A stretch of 64,000 nucleotides of DNA from Oscillatoriales cyanobacterium CG2_30_40_61 (GCA_001873365.1 MNYZ01000018.1:27176-91175); one strand, 5' to 3'; numbered from the stretch's first letter, positions 54,367 through 63,460 are shown. Notes: generated by a model not told the origin, from the letters alone. Made by a program: numbers and translations.

Positions 54367-55554
54367 TTACACCTTCACCCCATTTACGAACTTGATTTTT
54401 AAATAATCGTCTTCCATTTTTGCCCCCGAAGGTTGCAACATAGCTAAGGCTTGGGGTAACACTAAATTCCGGCGATGATTACCAATTCTAATATTTAATT
54501 CATCCCCAGTTTTATTCAATTTAACTTGTTCTTTAGGAATTCCAGGTAAATACAATTCTAGCGTATATTCATTATTATCTACCACCACTTTAAGTGTATT
54601 TTCTTGATAATAAACCTGACTAGGATCTTCATCCTTATATAGAACTTCTTTCAATCTTTCCAGGGCTTCAAACCCACATAACTCCTCGGAAAATAACGGC
54701 ACTTCCTTAACGGGTAAGGGGCTAAAATTATCATGGATTTCTTGACGATATTGTTTTTGATTATCTTTCCATTTTTGGAAAAAAGGATCGGTCACTTCTT
54801 CAGGAATAATCCGATTAGAAATAACTAAATCCGTCGAAACATTATACAAACTCAAATAGGCATGGGCGCGTAAAGATTCCTTAATTACCATTTTTTCCGG
54901 GTTAGTAACTAAACGTACCGAGGTTTGCATATTATCGGTTAAAACCTTTTCTAAAGCTTCAATTTTTTCATAGAATTCATAGGGCGCGTCCATAACTTCT
55001 TTATCAGGTAAAGAAAACCCGGTTAAAGGTTTAAAAATCGGTTCAAATAGAGGACGCAAAGCCACCGACATCCCTTGTAACGGTTTATAAAATTTTCTCA
55101 TATACCAACCCCCCACCTCGGGTAAACTTAACAGTCTCAAAGCCGTTCCCGTTGGGGCAGAATCAATAATTAAAACCTCAAAATCCCCCTCATCATAATG
55201 GCGTTTCATCCGAACTAGACCAAAAATTTCGTCCATTCCGGGCAAGATAGCCAATTCTTCCGCCTGGACACCATCGAGTCCTCGCGCCTGTAATACCTGA
55301 CTAATATAGCGTTTCACCGCCCCCCAGTTGCCTTCGAGTTCCATTAGGGCGTCCAATTCTGCCCCCCAAAGGTTGGGTCGGACTAGACGGGGTTCGTGTC
55401 CCAAGGGCATATCAAAACTGTCGGCGAGGGAGTGGGCGGGGTCGGTACTCAGCACTAGGGTTTTATGTCCCAACTCGGCACAGCGTAAGCCTGTTGCTGC
55501 TGCCACGGAGGTTTTACCCACGCCACCTTTACCCGTCATTAAAATTACGCGCAT
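54367..55554 (-). CDS. ArsA/Get3-type ATPase with C-terminal HSP20-like domain
   Basis: 395 residues. Deviant Walker [15 protein letters not shown], switch I region [15 protein letters not shown] and [18 protein letters not shown]. It has one ATPase domain, with no second copy, so it is Get3-like rather than the double ArsA pump. Residues about 315-395 form an HSP20-like module ([28 protein letters not shown]), a fusion known in cyanobacteria and plastid relatives. No arsenic genes are near. A chaperone or tail-anchored protein role is inferred. The DUF2358 gene lies 37 bp upstream on the same strand. Confidence 0.88.
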   Translation of the reverse strand: MRVILMTGKGGVGKTSVAAATGLRCAELGHKTLVLSTDPAHSLADSFDMPLGHEPRLVRPNLWGAELDALMELEGNWGAVKRYISQVLQARGLDGVQAEELAILPGMDEIFGLVRMKRHYDEGDFEVLIIDSAPTGTALRLLSLPEVGGWYMRKFYKPLQGMSVALRPLFEPIFKPLTGFSLPDKEVMDAPYEFYEKIEALEKVLTDNMQTSVRLVTNPEKMVIKESLRAHAYLSLYNVSTDLVISNRIIPEEVTDPFFQKWKDNQKQYRQEIHDNFSPLPVKEVPLFSEELCGFEALERLKEVLYKDEDPSQVYYQENTLKVVVDNNEYTLELYLPGIPKEQVKLNKTGDELNIRIGNHRRNLVLPQALAMLQPSGAKMEDDYLKIKFVNGVKV

Positions 55555-55591
55555 ACGGTTTAAACTTAAAATTTGTTTACATTATTTAACT

Positions 55592-55978
55592 TTAGCGGGT
55601 TTTCATCCAGAATAACTGTTTCACCACGTCCAAACGCGAACAGTCCCAATAGTCGATATGGCTTTCAATTAGGTTATCGGCAGTTAGTTTGAGTTCACTC
55701 CGTCCCGGGATAGAAATTCTGGGTTTCCAGGGGAGGGGAGTTGTCCAACTGAGTGTCCAACGGGTTTCTATTAAATTATTAGTTTGAGTAATATTATGTA
55801 AATCTAGTTGAATATCTAAAAACCAAGTTTTGATAAATCCGATCATTTGTTGATAACGTTTTAACCCGTTAAATTGATTCATCGGGTCTTTAAAATAAAC
55901 GTTATCAGCATAAATATGATAACTTTGGTTATCGGGAAATTGTTGATAATCTTGTTTAATAATCTCGATAATATTCAT
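55592..55978 (-). CDS. DUF2358 domain-containing protein
   Basis: 128 residues: MNIIEIIKQDYQQFPDNQSY, IYADNVYFKDPMNQFNGLKR and LIESHIDYWDCSRLDVVKQL. It fits the DUF2358 family of small NTF2-like proteins of cyanobacteria and plants. Function unknown. It is probably cotranscribed with the ArsA-type gene 37 bp downstream. Confidence 0.82.
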   Translation of the reverse strand: MNIIEIIKQDYQQFPDNQSYHIYADNVYFKDPMNQFNGLKRYQQMIGFIKTWFLDIQLDLHNITQTNNLIETRWTLSWTTPLPWKPRISIPGRSELKLTADNLIESHIDYWDCSRLDVVKQLFWMKTR

Positions 55979-56049
55979 AATTTTAGGGTGTGTAAGTGGA
56001 CAGAGGGGGCGGGTTTATTTGAGTTAATGATCATAACAAAAATCACGAC

Positions 56050-56091
56050 GAACCCGCCCCTACATCTCACAAAACCCGTAGGGGCGGGTTC
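56050..56091. repeat. Hairpin of the GTAGGGGCGGGTTC family
   Basis: GAACCCGCCCCTAC (56050-56063) and GTAGGGGCGGGTTC (56078-56091) are perfect 14-bp arms with a 14-nt loop. The ends equal those of the 6280 and 63087 elements. A further half-copy (AAACCCGCCC) follows near 56128. Confidence 0.8.
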
Positions 56092-56247
56092 GACAAAATC
56101 TTTCAAATCTCACAGATAATCTTGATAAACCCGCCCATTTCAATAAATCTGTGTTCACTGTTTCCCTCGTTTATAGGTTCCACCTAGAAATGCTAAAACG
56201 GTGGCTCACCCCACCAATAAATAATAGAGGCGGAGCCTCAATCATAG

Positions 56248-56273
56248 CATTCCCAGGCTGGAGCCTGGGAATG
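56248..56273. repeat. Hairpin CATTCCCAGGCT-GG-AGCCTGGGAATG
   Basis: Perfect 12-bp arms with a 2-nt loop, 11 bp after the NB-ARC stop (56284) on its downstream side. A GAGGCGGAGCCTC mini-hairpin precedes it at 56227. It may end the NB-ARC transcript. Confidence 0.7.
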
Positions 56274-56283
56274 AGAAAATAAA

Positions 56284-57663
56284 TTAGTGCTTTTGCCTAG
56301 TTTTGACATATTGCGCCACCACCGGATTTAAACTAAAAAAAGTTATTTTTTCCCGCTCTTGTGTCTCCAATAAAAATCGCATACACATGGATTTTATCGC
56401 ATTAACTAAGTCGGAATCAGATAATTTTATTTTGTTTAATATGTTTGATAGGAGAACCCCTTCTGTTTCTTGGGAAAGCTGAGTGATTACCGTAACTTCT
56501 TCCTCTGTTAATCTTCCTAATAATTGCTCTAAACGCGATTGTAATGATTCATCTAAAAGGGGCATATCATATTGCAAAAAATCAGCGACTTTACTACTAA
56601 ATAATTCTCGAATCAGGGCAGCGGTTATATTTAACCAGAGAGGGTTGCCTTGATAGATATTAATTAGGGTTTCCCAGGTTTCTGATTCTAATAATTGATG
56701 GGAGCTTAAAATCTCTTTTGCACCTAGACCTAAACTCCCTAAAACTAAAGAATGAATGGGGGAATTTGATTTTTCTAATTCGGCAATTTCTCTAGGTTTT
56801 TCGGAACTAATTAATAGAAAACAACTATTATGATTAACTTCGCTAATTTGTTTAAAAAATAACTGATAATCTTCATAGCCTGATTTATATTGTCCAGCAA
56901 GTTGACCACTGCTAAAAAGTGCCTGCACGTCATCGAGAATAATTAGACATCGGTATTTTCGCAGATAATCGAGGATTTGGGAAATTTTGGTTTCGATATT
57001 TTGGGGTATTTCTGATGATTCGGAGAAAATTTTTAGGATTTTGGAAAGATATTTTTCTAAGGTTGGGAAAAAGCGGAGACTTCGATAGATGATGTAATCA
57101 AATTGGGTTTTGATTTGGTCTATTAGGCGGAGGGCAAGGGTGGTTTTGCCAATACCACTGATTCCTAGAAGTGCGATTAAGCGTGTACGATCTTGTGTTA
57201 TCCAGTTTTCGAGGGTGGTGAGTTGGGAAGTGCGATCGTAAAAGCTGAATATTTCCGGTGCGTCGCCTAAGTCTATGTAGGGTTGTTTAGGAGTTTGTTG
57301 GTAGTTTTGGGGAGATGTGGGCGATTGCTCTTCAGATGTAAAAATGTTAATATTATTGAATGTTGAATTATTTTGACAAACTCCTGAAACGATAAATTTA
57401 TTATTGTTTTTTAAATTTTTAAATATAGAGCTAAAATTAGCCTTGGTAACTTTTTCACCTAATGCTGATGAGAGAAGATGCCATAATTCATGTCCGACGT
57501 TTTTGATATGACTTTCACTAAAACCATTATCCTTAGCAATTTCTAAGTAAGTTTGACCTTGGACAGTGCCTTTTAATACAGTTTTTTGCAAACGATCTAA
57601 ATGTTTTCCGGTTTTTGAAAATACTATATCCTCTGCCAGTTCTAAGATTTCCGCAATATCCAT
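56284..57663 (-). CDS. NB-ARC STAND ATPase with vMAP-type N-terminal domain (second copy)
   Basis: 459 residues from ATG 57663 (MDIAEILELAEDIVFSKTGK). The N-terminal domain matches the paralogue at 32222-33571 (KTGKHLDRLQ, GQTYLEIAK, LGEKVTKANF). The ATPase has FYDRTSQL, P-loop GISGIGKT (167-174), RCLIILDDVQALF and CFLLISSEK. The C-terminal winged helix (LLSNILNKIKLSDSDLVNAI) ends the protein; there is no repeat sensor. It is divergent from the AAA operon at 57812. A 30-codon upstream extension lacks family sequence. Confidence 0.85.
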   Translation of the reverse strand: MDIAEILELAEDIVFSKTGKHLDRLQKTVLKGTVQGQTYLEIAKDNGFSESHIKNVGHELWHLLSSALGEKVTKANFSSIFKNLKNNNKFIVSGVCQNNSTFNNINIFTSEEQSPTSPQNYQQTPKQPYIDLGDAPEIFSFYDRTSQLTTLENWITQDRTRLIALLGISGIGKTTLALRLIDQIKTQFDYIIYRSLRFFPTLEKYLSKILKIFSESSEIPQNIETKISQILDYLRKYRCLIILDDVQALFSSGQLAGQYKSGYEDYQLFFKQISEVNHNSCFLLISSEKPREIAELEKSNSPIHSLVLGSLGLGAKEILSSHQLLESETWETLINIYQGNPLWLNITAALIRELFSSKVADFLQYDMPLLDESLQSRLEQLLGRLTEEEVTVITQLSQETEGVLLSNILNKIKLSDSDLVNAIKSMCMRFLLETQEREKITFFSLNPVVAQYVKTRQKH

Positions 57664-57703
57664 ACACCTAATAAATACTAGATTTAAACATATTATACCA
57701 TAT

Positions 57704-57757
57704 TTTTCATACTTTCGTACTTTGACTGGGTGACGAAATTCCGTACTTTTCATACGG
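57704..57757. promoter_or_regulatory. Repeated motif in the NB-ARC / AAA divergent promoter
   Basis: TTTTCATAC occurs at 57704-57712 and 57747-57755, and GTACTTT at 57717-57723 and 57743-57749. The second copy lies in CCGTA-7 nt-TACGG (57741-57757). The 148-bp spacer between the two genes could hold a shared operator. No clear promoter hexamers. Confidence 0.35.
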
Positions 57758-57811
57758 CAAAGTAGCGATCACTTGCTTTAGGATAGGAGTGTTTACTGCT
57801 ATACGGGCGCT

Positions 57812-58762
57812 ATGGTCATGCCTCAAGCAAGCCAAATGAACATCACAAATGAACATCAAAAGATGAAATTTGAAATAGTCAAGGATAAAAAAGACTCAAA
57901 CAGCAAAGATGAGGCAAGTAGTCTGATCGAGACACCTCGGTGGACATTAGATGAAATAGCCTTGTCAAAAAGTACCATAGAGCAAATTGAGGAGATGATT
58001 GCTTATGTAAATAATCGGGATAAGTTATTGTCGGAATGGGAGTTTAATCGTTTTCTCAAAACAGGTAACGGTTTAAGTATTAATTTTTTTGGCCCTCCTG
58101 GAACTGGTAAAAGCATTACAGCCGAAGCCATTGCCCAAAAATTAGGGACTAACATCATTAAAGTCAACTATGGTGAATTAGAATCTGAATTGGTAGGTGG
58201 AACATCCAAGAACTTATCAAAGATTTTCAAACTAGCCGAGGAAGGTAATAGTTTATTGTTTTTTGATGAAGCTGATGCGGTATTAAGTAAAAGAATTTCT
58301 AACTTATCGCAAGCAGCAGATCATGGTGTAAATTCTGCCAAAAGCACATTATTAACATTGATAGACAAGTTTAATGGTGTGATCATTTTTGCAACTAACT
58401 TGTTTGAAAACTACGATGAGGCTTTTTTAAGGAGAATTATATTTAATGTAGAGTTTCCTGTACCTGACCAGGAAATGAGAACTCAATTGTGGGAATTTCA
58501 TTTATCTAAAAAAATTCCCAGAAACATCAGTTACGAGAAAGCTGCTGAGATCAGTGAGGGTTTATGTGGTGGTGATATTAGAAATATCACTATTAAACTG
58601 GGTCTGAAATTGTTAGTTGGGAAAACGAATGTTATTGATGAAGTCCTGATCAATGATGAAATCAACAAGTACAAAACTATCAAACTGCGCCACAAAAAAA
58701 TTAATTTAGTGGAAACAGTTGTGATAGAAGACAAAAACACTTCAGATTTAGAGGAGGAATAA
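57812..58762 (+). CDS. AAA ATPase, first gene of the three-gene operon
   Basis: 316 residues. An N-terminal region of about 45 residues precedes a classical AAA domain: Walker A GPPGTGKS (94-101), Walker B LLFFDEAD (148-155), sensor 1 Asn196 in IIFATN, and arginine fingers at 207-208 (EAFLRRI). The lid ends at GGDIRNITIKLGLKLL. It is like Cdc48/FtsH-type unfoldase modules but has no protease or partner domain. Alternative starts Met3, Met9 and Met18 exist. The next gene begins 3 bp after the stop, with AGGAGG inside this gene's end. Function unknown; I suspect remodelling at a membrane. Confidence 0.88.
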   Translation: MVMPQASQMNITNEHQKMKFEIVKDKKDSNSKDEASSLIETPRWTLDEIALSKSTIEQIEEMIAYVNNRDKLLSEWEFNRFLKTGNGLSINFFGPPGTGKSITAEAIAQKLGTNIIKVNYGELESELVGGTSKNLSKIFKLAEEGNSLLFFDEADAVLSKRISNLSQAADHGVNSAKSTLLTLIDKFNGVIIFATNLFENYDEAFLRRIIFNVEFPVPDQEMRTQLWEFHLSKKIPRNISYEKAAEISEGLCGGDIRNITIKLGLKLLVGKTNVIDEVLINDEINKYKTIKLRHKKINLVETVVIEDKNTSDLEEE

Positions 58763-58765
58763 ATC

Positions 58766-59110
58766 ATGCTTTTCGTTATCGATTGGATTTTTATTGCTGC
58801 TGCTGCTCTAGTAGGGGTTGGAGTTGGTTACTTTTGGGATGAAATCGTAGCTTGGGCTAACCGTGTAATAGGATATCTACTAGCTGGGATAAATCGAGCT
58901 ATTGAGGTGACTTCAGATGCTATTGTTTACTTAGTTAGAGAGGGCAAACGCTATTACCAGAAAGTTGAAATTTTCGCTAGAAATATCTATACCAAAGTTA
59001 CCCATCTTTTTTCGGATCAAAAAGAAATTCACCAAAGTGACATTCCTGAAGACTTAAAAGAGCAACTTGAGCGCAAAACAAAGTATGAGTTAGGGCGAGC
59101 ATCTACTTAA
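58766..59110 (+). CDS. Small membrane-anchored protein of the AAA operon
   Basis: 114 residues. One N-terminal membrane segment (about 4-25, WIFIAAAALVGVGVGYFW) and a helical cytoplasmic part (AINRAIEVTSD-like, VREGKRYYQKVEIFARNIYT) with an acidic end. ATG 58766 has AGGAGG 8 nt upstream and starts 3 bp after the AAA stop, so translation is closely linked. It could anchor the ATPase at the membrane. No family recognised. Confidence 0.75.
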   Translation: MLFVIDWIFIAAAALVGVGVGYFWDEIVAWANRVIGYLLAGINRAIEVTSDAIVYLVREGKRYYQKVEIFARNIYTKVTHLFSDQKEIHQSDIPEDLKEQLERKTKYELGRAST

Positions 59111-59180
59111 AACTCTAGAAAAAGGTATCTCACCTTACGTCAAGGATCAAGATTTTTTTGATTATTTTGAGAGGATTAAT

Positions 59181-59582
59181 ATGTCAGAACCAGAAAGTTT
59201 AGGACACAAGTTTTGGAAAATATTCGATACCGTAAAAAATGCGGGTGAAAAGATATCACAAGCCTTGCAGGAAAATGTTGTTGATATTGACAACTTTAGT
59301 AGTATCCAGAGGGAAACTTTAAATTTTGATTTACTGGATGAGGATATTAAAAATATCCACATAAGACTTAAACAAGATGGATATTCTGTGTTAGGAAGCC
59401 GTCTAACTCTTGATTACAGACAAGAATTGATGGAAATTAAAACCTATAGTCAAAAACGAGAAGAAAACTTTGTCAATACTGTGAGTGCTAAAGTTAAACT
59501 CGTGATAAATATTCCGGCTGATATTCTGGATGAAATGAAAAGTAAGGGTCGCGTTGAATTAAGTTTGAAGTTTGATGATTGA
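59181..59582 (+). CDS. Soluble partner of the AAA operon, unknown
   Basis: 133 residues: an amphipathic N-terminal helix (SLGHKFWKIFDTVKNAGEKI), a middle part (LDEDIKNIHIRLKQDGYSVL) and a beta-rich end (KVKLVINIPADILDEMKSKG). GAGAGGA lies 6 nt upstream of ATG 59181. It follows the membrane protein by 70 bp. No known domain. Probably the third part of the system. Confidence 0.72.
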   Translation: MSEPESLGHKFWKIFDTVKNAGEKISQALQENVVDIDNFSSIQRETLNFDLLDEDIKNIHIRLKQDGYSVLGSRLTLDYRQELMEIKTYSQKREENFVNTVSAKVKLVINIPADILDEMKSKGRVELSLKFDD

Positions 59583-59746
59583 TGTAACCTTTTCTTTCAT
59601 CTAAAATATAGCGATCGCCCTTAATTTTACGAAGTGCGATCGCCCCTTTCTTTCCCAAAGTGCGATTTTTATGATCAACTTCCTTTTTTGCCTAAAGTGC
59701 GATCTGGTTATGCTATATTATAACTGCGTTTTGTATATACAATATC

Positions 59747-60031
59747 ATGCAGTTTGAATGGGATGAAAATAAAAACGCCCAAAATCTCAAAAAACATGGC
59801 ATTAGCTTTGAAGAAGCTCAAGAAATCTTTGATGGAATCGTTTTTAATGCCATTGATGAGCGTTTTGACTACGGAGAAATCCGAGAAATCAGTATTGGTG
59901 CCATACAAGGTGTCGTTATCGTCACCGTAGCGCATACTGAAAAAAATGGAGTTATCCGCATCATCTCTGCAAGAAAAGCCACTCGTCAAGAAAAAAATAC
60001 CTACTATGACTATCTCGCCCAAACGACTTGA
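59747..60031 (+). CDS. brnT: BrnT-family toxin
   Basis: 94 residues: MQFEWDENKNAQNLKKHGIS, FEEAQEIFDGIVF and VVIVTVAHTEKNGVIRIISA followed by RKATRQE. This matches BrnT, a RelE-fold ribonuclease toxin. It is followed by BrnA with 26-bp overlap. Confidence 0.9.
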   Translation: MQFEWDENKNAQNLKKHGISFEEAQEIFDGIVFNAIDERFDYGEIREISIGAIQGVVIVTVAHTEKNGVIRIISARKATRQEKNTYYDYLAQTT

Positions 60032-60260
60032 GGAATTAGAAAATATTCCAGAATCTGCGATCGATACCTCTGATATTCCTGAATTAGATGCGAATTTCTG
60101 GGAAAAAGCAAAACTCGTAACACCACTGACAAAACAAGCTATTTCTTTAAAAGTTGATAGCGATGTATTAGATTGGTTTAAAAACCAAGGAAAAGGTTAT
60201 CAATCTCTAATGAATGCCGTGCTGCGCTCTTATGTTGAACATCATATCAAGAACAGTTAA
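60006..60260 (+). CDS. brnA: BrnA-family antitoxin
   Basis: 84 residues from ATG 60006 (MTISPKRLEELENIPESAID). The C-terminal ribbon-helix-helix region reads TKQAISLKVDSDVLDWFKNQ and GYQSLMNAVLRSYVEHH. It binds BrnT and represses the operon in known examples. In-frame ATG at 59946 is less likely because it lies deep in brnT. Confidence 0.88.
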   Translation: MTISPKRLEELENIPESAIDTSDIPELDANFWEKAKLVTPLTKQAISLKVDSDVLDWFKNQGKGYQSLMNAVLRSYVEHHIKNS

Positions 60261-60396
60261 TAAATATGCGATCGCACTCTGATCTTCATGCTTGATGTTG
60301 AGATTTTTGGGCTGACTGTTATTATAGCAATTTAGGAGCGAGGGAAAAGCGATCGCACTTCATTTTTAAAAATGCGATCGCCCATCTTTCTCTTTC

Positions 60397-60762
60397 TTAA
60401 GTTTCAAATGGGTTAATCAATGTGAGTTCAGCGATCCACCGAAAATCGTCTATATTTCTTGTCACTAAAGTTTTGCCATATACCAAAGCTGTTGCCCCAA
60501 TAATAGCATCCCCAAGCGTCATTCTCCTCATCTGTCGCAACGCCACTGCTTGATCAAGTACAGCGTTAGAAATCGGTAAAACCTCCACAACACCAAAAAA
60601 CTCCTCAAAATACAATCTATAATCTTCAGTTAGTCGATGATAACCCAGCACTTCAACGTAACTTACTGCCGACAAAACTATGTCATGTTCGCCAATAAAC
60701 TGCCTGATCTGTGCGTTTTCTGATTGGGAAGCGTAGATAATAATATTACTATCAAGTAGCAT
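60397..60762 (-). CDS. PIN-domain toxin (VapC-like)
   Basis: 121 residues. PIN acidic residues: Asp4 in MLLDSNIIIYA, Glu in SAVSYVEVLGY, Asp in LGDAIIGATA, and Asp in VTRNIDDFRW. VapC-type proteins cut RNA. The start ATG overlaps the stop of the upstream gene as TAATG, linking their translation. Confidence 0.9.
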   Translation of the reverse strand: MLLDSNIIIYASQSENAQIRQFIGEHDIVLSAVSYVEVLGYHRLTEDYRLYFEEFFGVVEVLPISNAVLDQAVALRQMRRMTLGDAIIGATALVYGKTLVTRNIDDFRWIAELTLINPFET

Positions 60763-61025
60763 TATTTATCTCTACCAGGAAGTGGGCGATCTTGACGCAA
60801 TTCTCGCTGCCATTCCACCGGATCGCTAATATCAGCAAAGATATTACTTGCTGCAATTTTTTCCAGTATTTCAACTGTTTTTTGGCGACGAAACTCAGCA
60901 CTTAGACTTGATCGATCTTCTTGTAAAGTAACGTAAACTCTGATAGGGCGATCGCTCTGTTTGGGAACCTCCCGCGCCCATTCTAAAAGGTTTCCCTTCA
61001 ATATAGCCTCATATATTCGCTGCAT
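60762..61025 (-). CDS. Antitoxin of the PIN-domain module
   Basis: 87 residues from ATG 61025 (MQRIYEAILKGNLLEWAREV). Acidic/basic mix (VTLQEDRSSLSAEFRRQKTV) and PVEWQRELRQDRPLPGRDK end. Size, order and the one-base overlap with the toxin gene indicate a VapB-like antitoxin, although no standard DNA-binding fold was recognised. A TTG four codons upstream is the alternative start. Confidence 0.75.
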   Translation of the reverse strand: MQRIYEAILKGNLLEWAREVPKQSDRPIRVYVTLQEDRSSLSAEFRRQKTVEILEKIAASNIFADISDPVEWQRELRQDRPLPGRDK

Positions 61026-61203
61026 ACCATCTCTCAACTATTTTTTTACTATTCTAAACCTTGAATGACTGTCTGCTGTCCAAAAATCTTCTGGTAATGG
61101 TGCATCAAAATCATTACTTGTCCATATTTCTCCTTGATGTAGTCCGGCTATTCGAGGTACATTTTGTTGAGAAATAGGAACTAAACGAGCCAAGTCGCCT
61201 TTA

Positions 61204-61246
61204 GTAGTAAGCCCTTTAGGGCTAGGAGGCGTGAACGCCTCACTAC
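61204..61246. repeat. Pair of palindromic units after sdhA
   Basis: GTAGTAAGCCCTTTAGGGCT (61204-61223) and GGAGGCGTGAACGCCTCACTAC (61225-61246), each a small hairpin, abut the sdhA stop codon on its downstream side. Same family as 25189 and 28282. Likely works as an sdhA transcript end. Confidence 0.75.
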
Positions 61247-62974
61247 TTAATATTTACGTTCTTGGGGTTCAAATAGGGTAATTTTTACCGGACGATAGGC
61301 TAAATCAATCCCCGCAGGTGAATAATAGGCTAAGGTATGTTTTAGGAAAGTTTCATCATTGCGTTGAGGATAATCTTCTCGACTGTGAGCCCCTCGACTT
61401 TCTTGACGATTTAAGGCAGAAGTTAAAATTATATTTCCTACAATCATCAGACTTTTTAATTCTAACGCTTCAATTAATTCTGTATTCCAACATTTGCCTT
61501 TATCATCTAAATAAATCCGTTGATAACGATTCTGCAATTCCTGAATTTGGCTTAAACCTTCCTGCATGACGCTATCGGTTCTAAACACACCACAATGGGC
61601 GGTCATAGCATCTTGAAACTCTTGGCGCAGTTTCCCAATTCTGTAGTCTCCTGATTGGTCTAATAACCCTTGTAATTGCCCTTGGGCTTCTTTCAAATAA
61701 CCCTGTTCATCAATTGTTGGTAATGAGCGATTTTGGACAAATTGGGCAATAGCCGCCCCGGTTCTTTTTCCATAAACCACACATTCTAATAAAGAATTAC
61801 TGCCTAAACGATTAGCTCCATGTACCGACACACAGGCGGCTTCCCCAGCAGCAAATAAGCCATCCACAAAACCATCAACACCGCTTAAAACTTTTCCATC
61901 AATATTAGTTGGAATCCCCCCCATAGAATAGTGAGCAGTTGGACGCACAGGCATCGGTTCCACCACCGCATCAATAGCTAATAAACGGTGAGCTTCTTCC
62001 CAACAAAAGGGAATTCGACTCATAATTTTTTCCCGTCCTAAATGTCGTAAATCCAGATAAATATAAGGCCCTCCGGCACTCCCATCGGGGTTAATTCCCC
62101 GCCCCGCCCGAATTTCTAAAGTAATTGCCCGAGAAGTAATATCCCTAGGTGCTAATTCCATCCGACTCGGGGCATAGGTCGCCATGAACCGTTCCCCATT
62201 ACTATTAATTAAATAGGCTCCTTCCCCCCGCACAGCCTCGGAAATTAATACCCCCACAGGATATAATCCCGTAGGATGAAACTGGACAAACTCCATATCT
62301 TGCAAAGGAACCCCCGCCCTCGCCGACATCGCCAGCCCATCCCCGGTTGAGGCGTAGTCATTGGAAGTGGTATTAAATGCCCTACCATACCCCCCCGTGG
62401 CAAACATCACCGCCTTAGCCCGCACAACGGTTAACTGTCCGTCATTAATGCGGAACATCACCACACCCTTTGCCTGTCCGTCTTCTAAGATTAAGCGCAG
62501 CACATACCATTCATCATAGATATGCACACCATAGCGTCGCAGGTTGTTTACCAGTTCGTGTAAAATCGCATGACCAGTTTTATCGGCGGCGTAACAGGTG
62601 CGGTTGTGGGAATGGCCCCCAAAGGCGCGTTGAGCGATGCGGCCATCGGGAAGACGGGAAAACAAGACCCCCAAATGTTCTAAATCAATAATTACATCTG
62701 GGGCTTCTTTGGCTAAAATTTCGACAGCATCTTGGTCAGCCAAATAGTCTGAACCCTTTACTGTATCAAAGGCATGGGCTTCCCAACTATCACTTTCATC
62801 AATATTTTTTAAGGTAGCGGCAATACCCCCTTGGGCGGCCACGGAATGGGAGCGGATGGGGTGAGTTTTGGCAATAACGGCAATATTTAAGCTGGGGTTC
62901 GTCCGGGCAATTTCTACCGCCGCCCGACATCCTGCCAACCCGCCCCCAACAATAATCACATCATGTTCTAGCAT
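61247..62974 (-). CDS. sdhA: Succinate dehydrogenase/fumarate reductase flavoprotein subunit
   Basis: 575 residues. FAD dinucleotide fold [19 protein letters not shown], covalent-FAD His in [35 protein letters not shown] and [13 protein letters not shown]. It oxidises succinate and passes electrons to the Fe-S subunit and plastoquinone. sdhB is not adjacent, which is common in cyanobacteria. Full length. The PIN-toxin module and two palindromic units lie downstream. Confidence 0.95.
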   Translation of the reverse strand: MLEHDVIIVGGGLAGCRAAVEIARTNPSLNIAVIAKTHPIRSHSVAAQGGIAATLKNIDESDSWEAHAFDTVKGSDYLADQDAVEILAKEAPDVIIDLEHLGVLFSRLPDGRIAQRAFGGHSHNRTCYAADKTGHAILHELVNNLRRYGVHIYDEWYVLRLILEDGQAKGVVMFRINDGQLTVVRAKAVMFATGGYGRAFNTTSNDYASTGDGLAMSARAGVPLQDMEFVQFHPTGLYPVGVLISEAVRGEGAYLINSNGERFMATYAPSRMELAPRDITSRAITLEIRAGRGINPDGSAGGPYIYLDLRHLGREKIMSRIPFCWEEAHRLLAIDAVVEPMPVRPTAHYSMGGIPTNIDGKVLSGVDGFVDGLFAAGEAACVSVHGANRLGSNSLLECVVYGKRTGAAIAQFVQNRSLPTIDEQGYLKEAQGQLQGLLDQSGDYRIGKLRQEFQDAMTAHCGVFRTDSVMQEGLSQIQELQNRYQRIYLDDKGKCWNTELIEALELKSLMIVGNIILTSALNRQESRGAHSREDYPQRNDETFLKHTLAYYSPAGIDLAYRPVKITLFEPQERKY

Positions 62975-62995
62975 TTTAATTAGTTATCGGTTATT

Positions 62996-63040
62996 AGTGT
63001 AAGAGTTATCAGTGTAAGAGTTATCAGTGTAAGAGTTAAT
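62996..63040. repeat. Three tandem 15-bp units
   Basis: AGTGTAAGAGTTATC is repeated at 62996-63010 and 63011-63025, and with two changes at 63026-63040, upstream of sdhA. A GTTATCAGT-type sequence also flanks the nearby palindromic element. Confidence 0.85.
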
Positions 63041-63086
63041 AAATTAACTGTAAACTTCTTAACTATTAACTGATAACTGGTAACTG

Positions 63087-63147
63087 GTACGGGCGGGTTC
63101 TTTTAGATTTTTGTTAATCACCTAAATTTTGATGAACCCGCCCCTAC
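63087..63147. repeat. 61-bp palindromic interspersed element (copy 2)
   Basis: Bounded by GTACGGGCGGGTTC (63087-63100) and GAACCCGCCCCTAC (63134-63147). It is in the opposite orientation to 6280-6341 and shares most of its interior (GATTAACAAAAATCTAAAAG in reverse complement). TAACTG-type sequence flanks both sides. Confidence 0.85.
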
Positions 63148-63169
63148 ACTGATAACTGATCTGTACCGT

Positions 63170-63460
63170 TTAGGAAGCCGGAAATTCAGCACGACTGGGT
63201 TCGTCTTCAATCAACGGGTCTACGGATAGAATTTCAATATGGTTAAATAAAGTGGTGACGAATGCAAAGAGCAGGAAAGGTAAAGACAGCACAACAATTA
63301 GGCCAACCGTCGCTAAGGCATAAATTTGACGGGTTGTACTCCACAGTGCTAATGAAGTTGCTAAGGCGATGAAAATGACAATCAGCCAGATGATAATTTG
63401 GCTATAGATATCACCATAAGTTAGTGTGCATCGAATACGATACTTTTTCAGATCTGGCAT
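63170..63460 (-). CDS. Small two-helix membrane protein, unknown
   Basis: 96 residues. Two hydrophobic segments (about 21-41, IIIWLIVIFIALATSLALW, and 49-71, LATVGLIVVLSLPFLLFAFV) follow a basic start MPDLKKYRIRCT. The end is acidic. No domain recognised. It lies upstream of the sdhA region on the same strand, with repeats between. Confidence 0.68.
   Translation of the reverse strand: MPDLKKYRIRCTLTYGDIYSQIIIWLIVIFIALATSLALWSTTRQIYALATVGLIVVLSLPFLLFAFVTTLFNHIEILSVDPLIEDEPSRAEFPAS

Larger units (their letters stand above)
59611..60381. repeat. Cluster of HIP1 octamers around the brnTA module
   Basis: GCGATCGC occurs at 59611, 59636, 60268, 60349 and 60374, with further GTGCGAT partial sites near 59665 and 59695. 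All lie in gaps between genes. HIP1 is common in cyanobacterial genomes; the density here is high but could reflect base composition of the spacers. Confidence 0.7.

Noticed and set aside
62996..63040. Possible CRISPR array
   Set aside because: The three 15-bp units are directly adjacent with no spacers, so this is a simple tandem repeat. No CRISPR array or cas gene was seen in the window.
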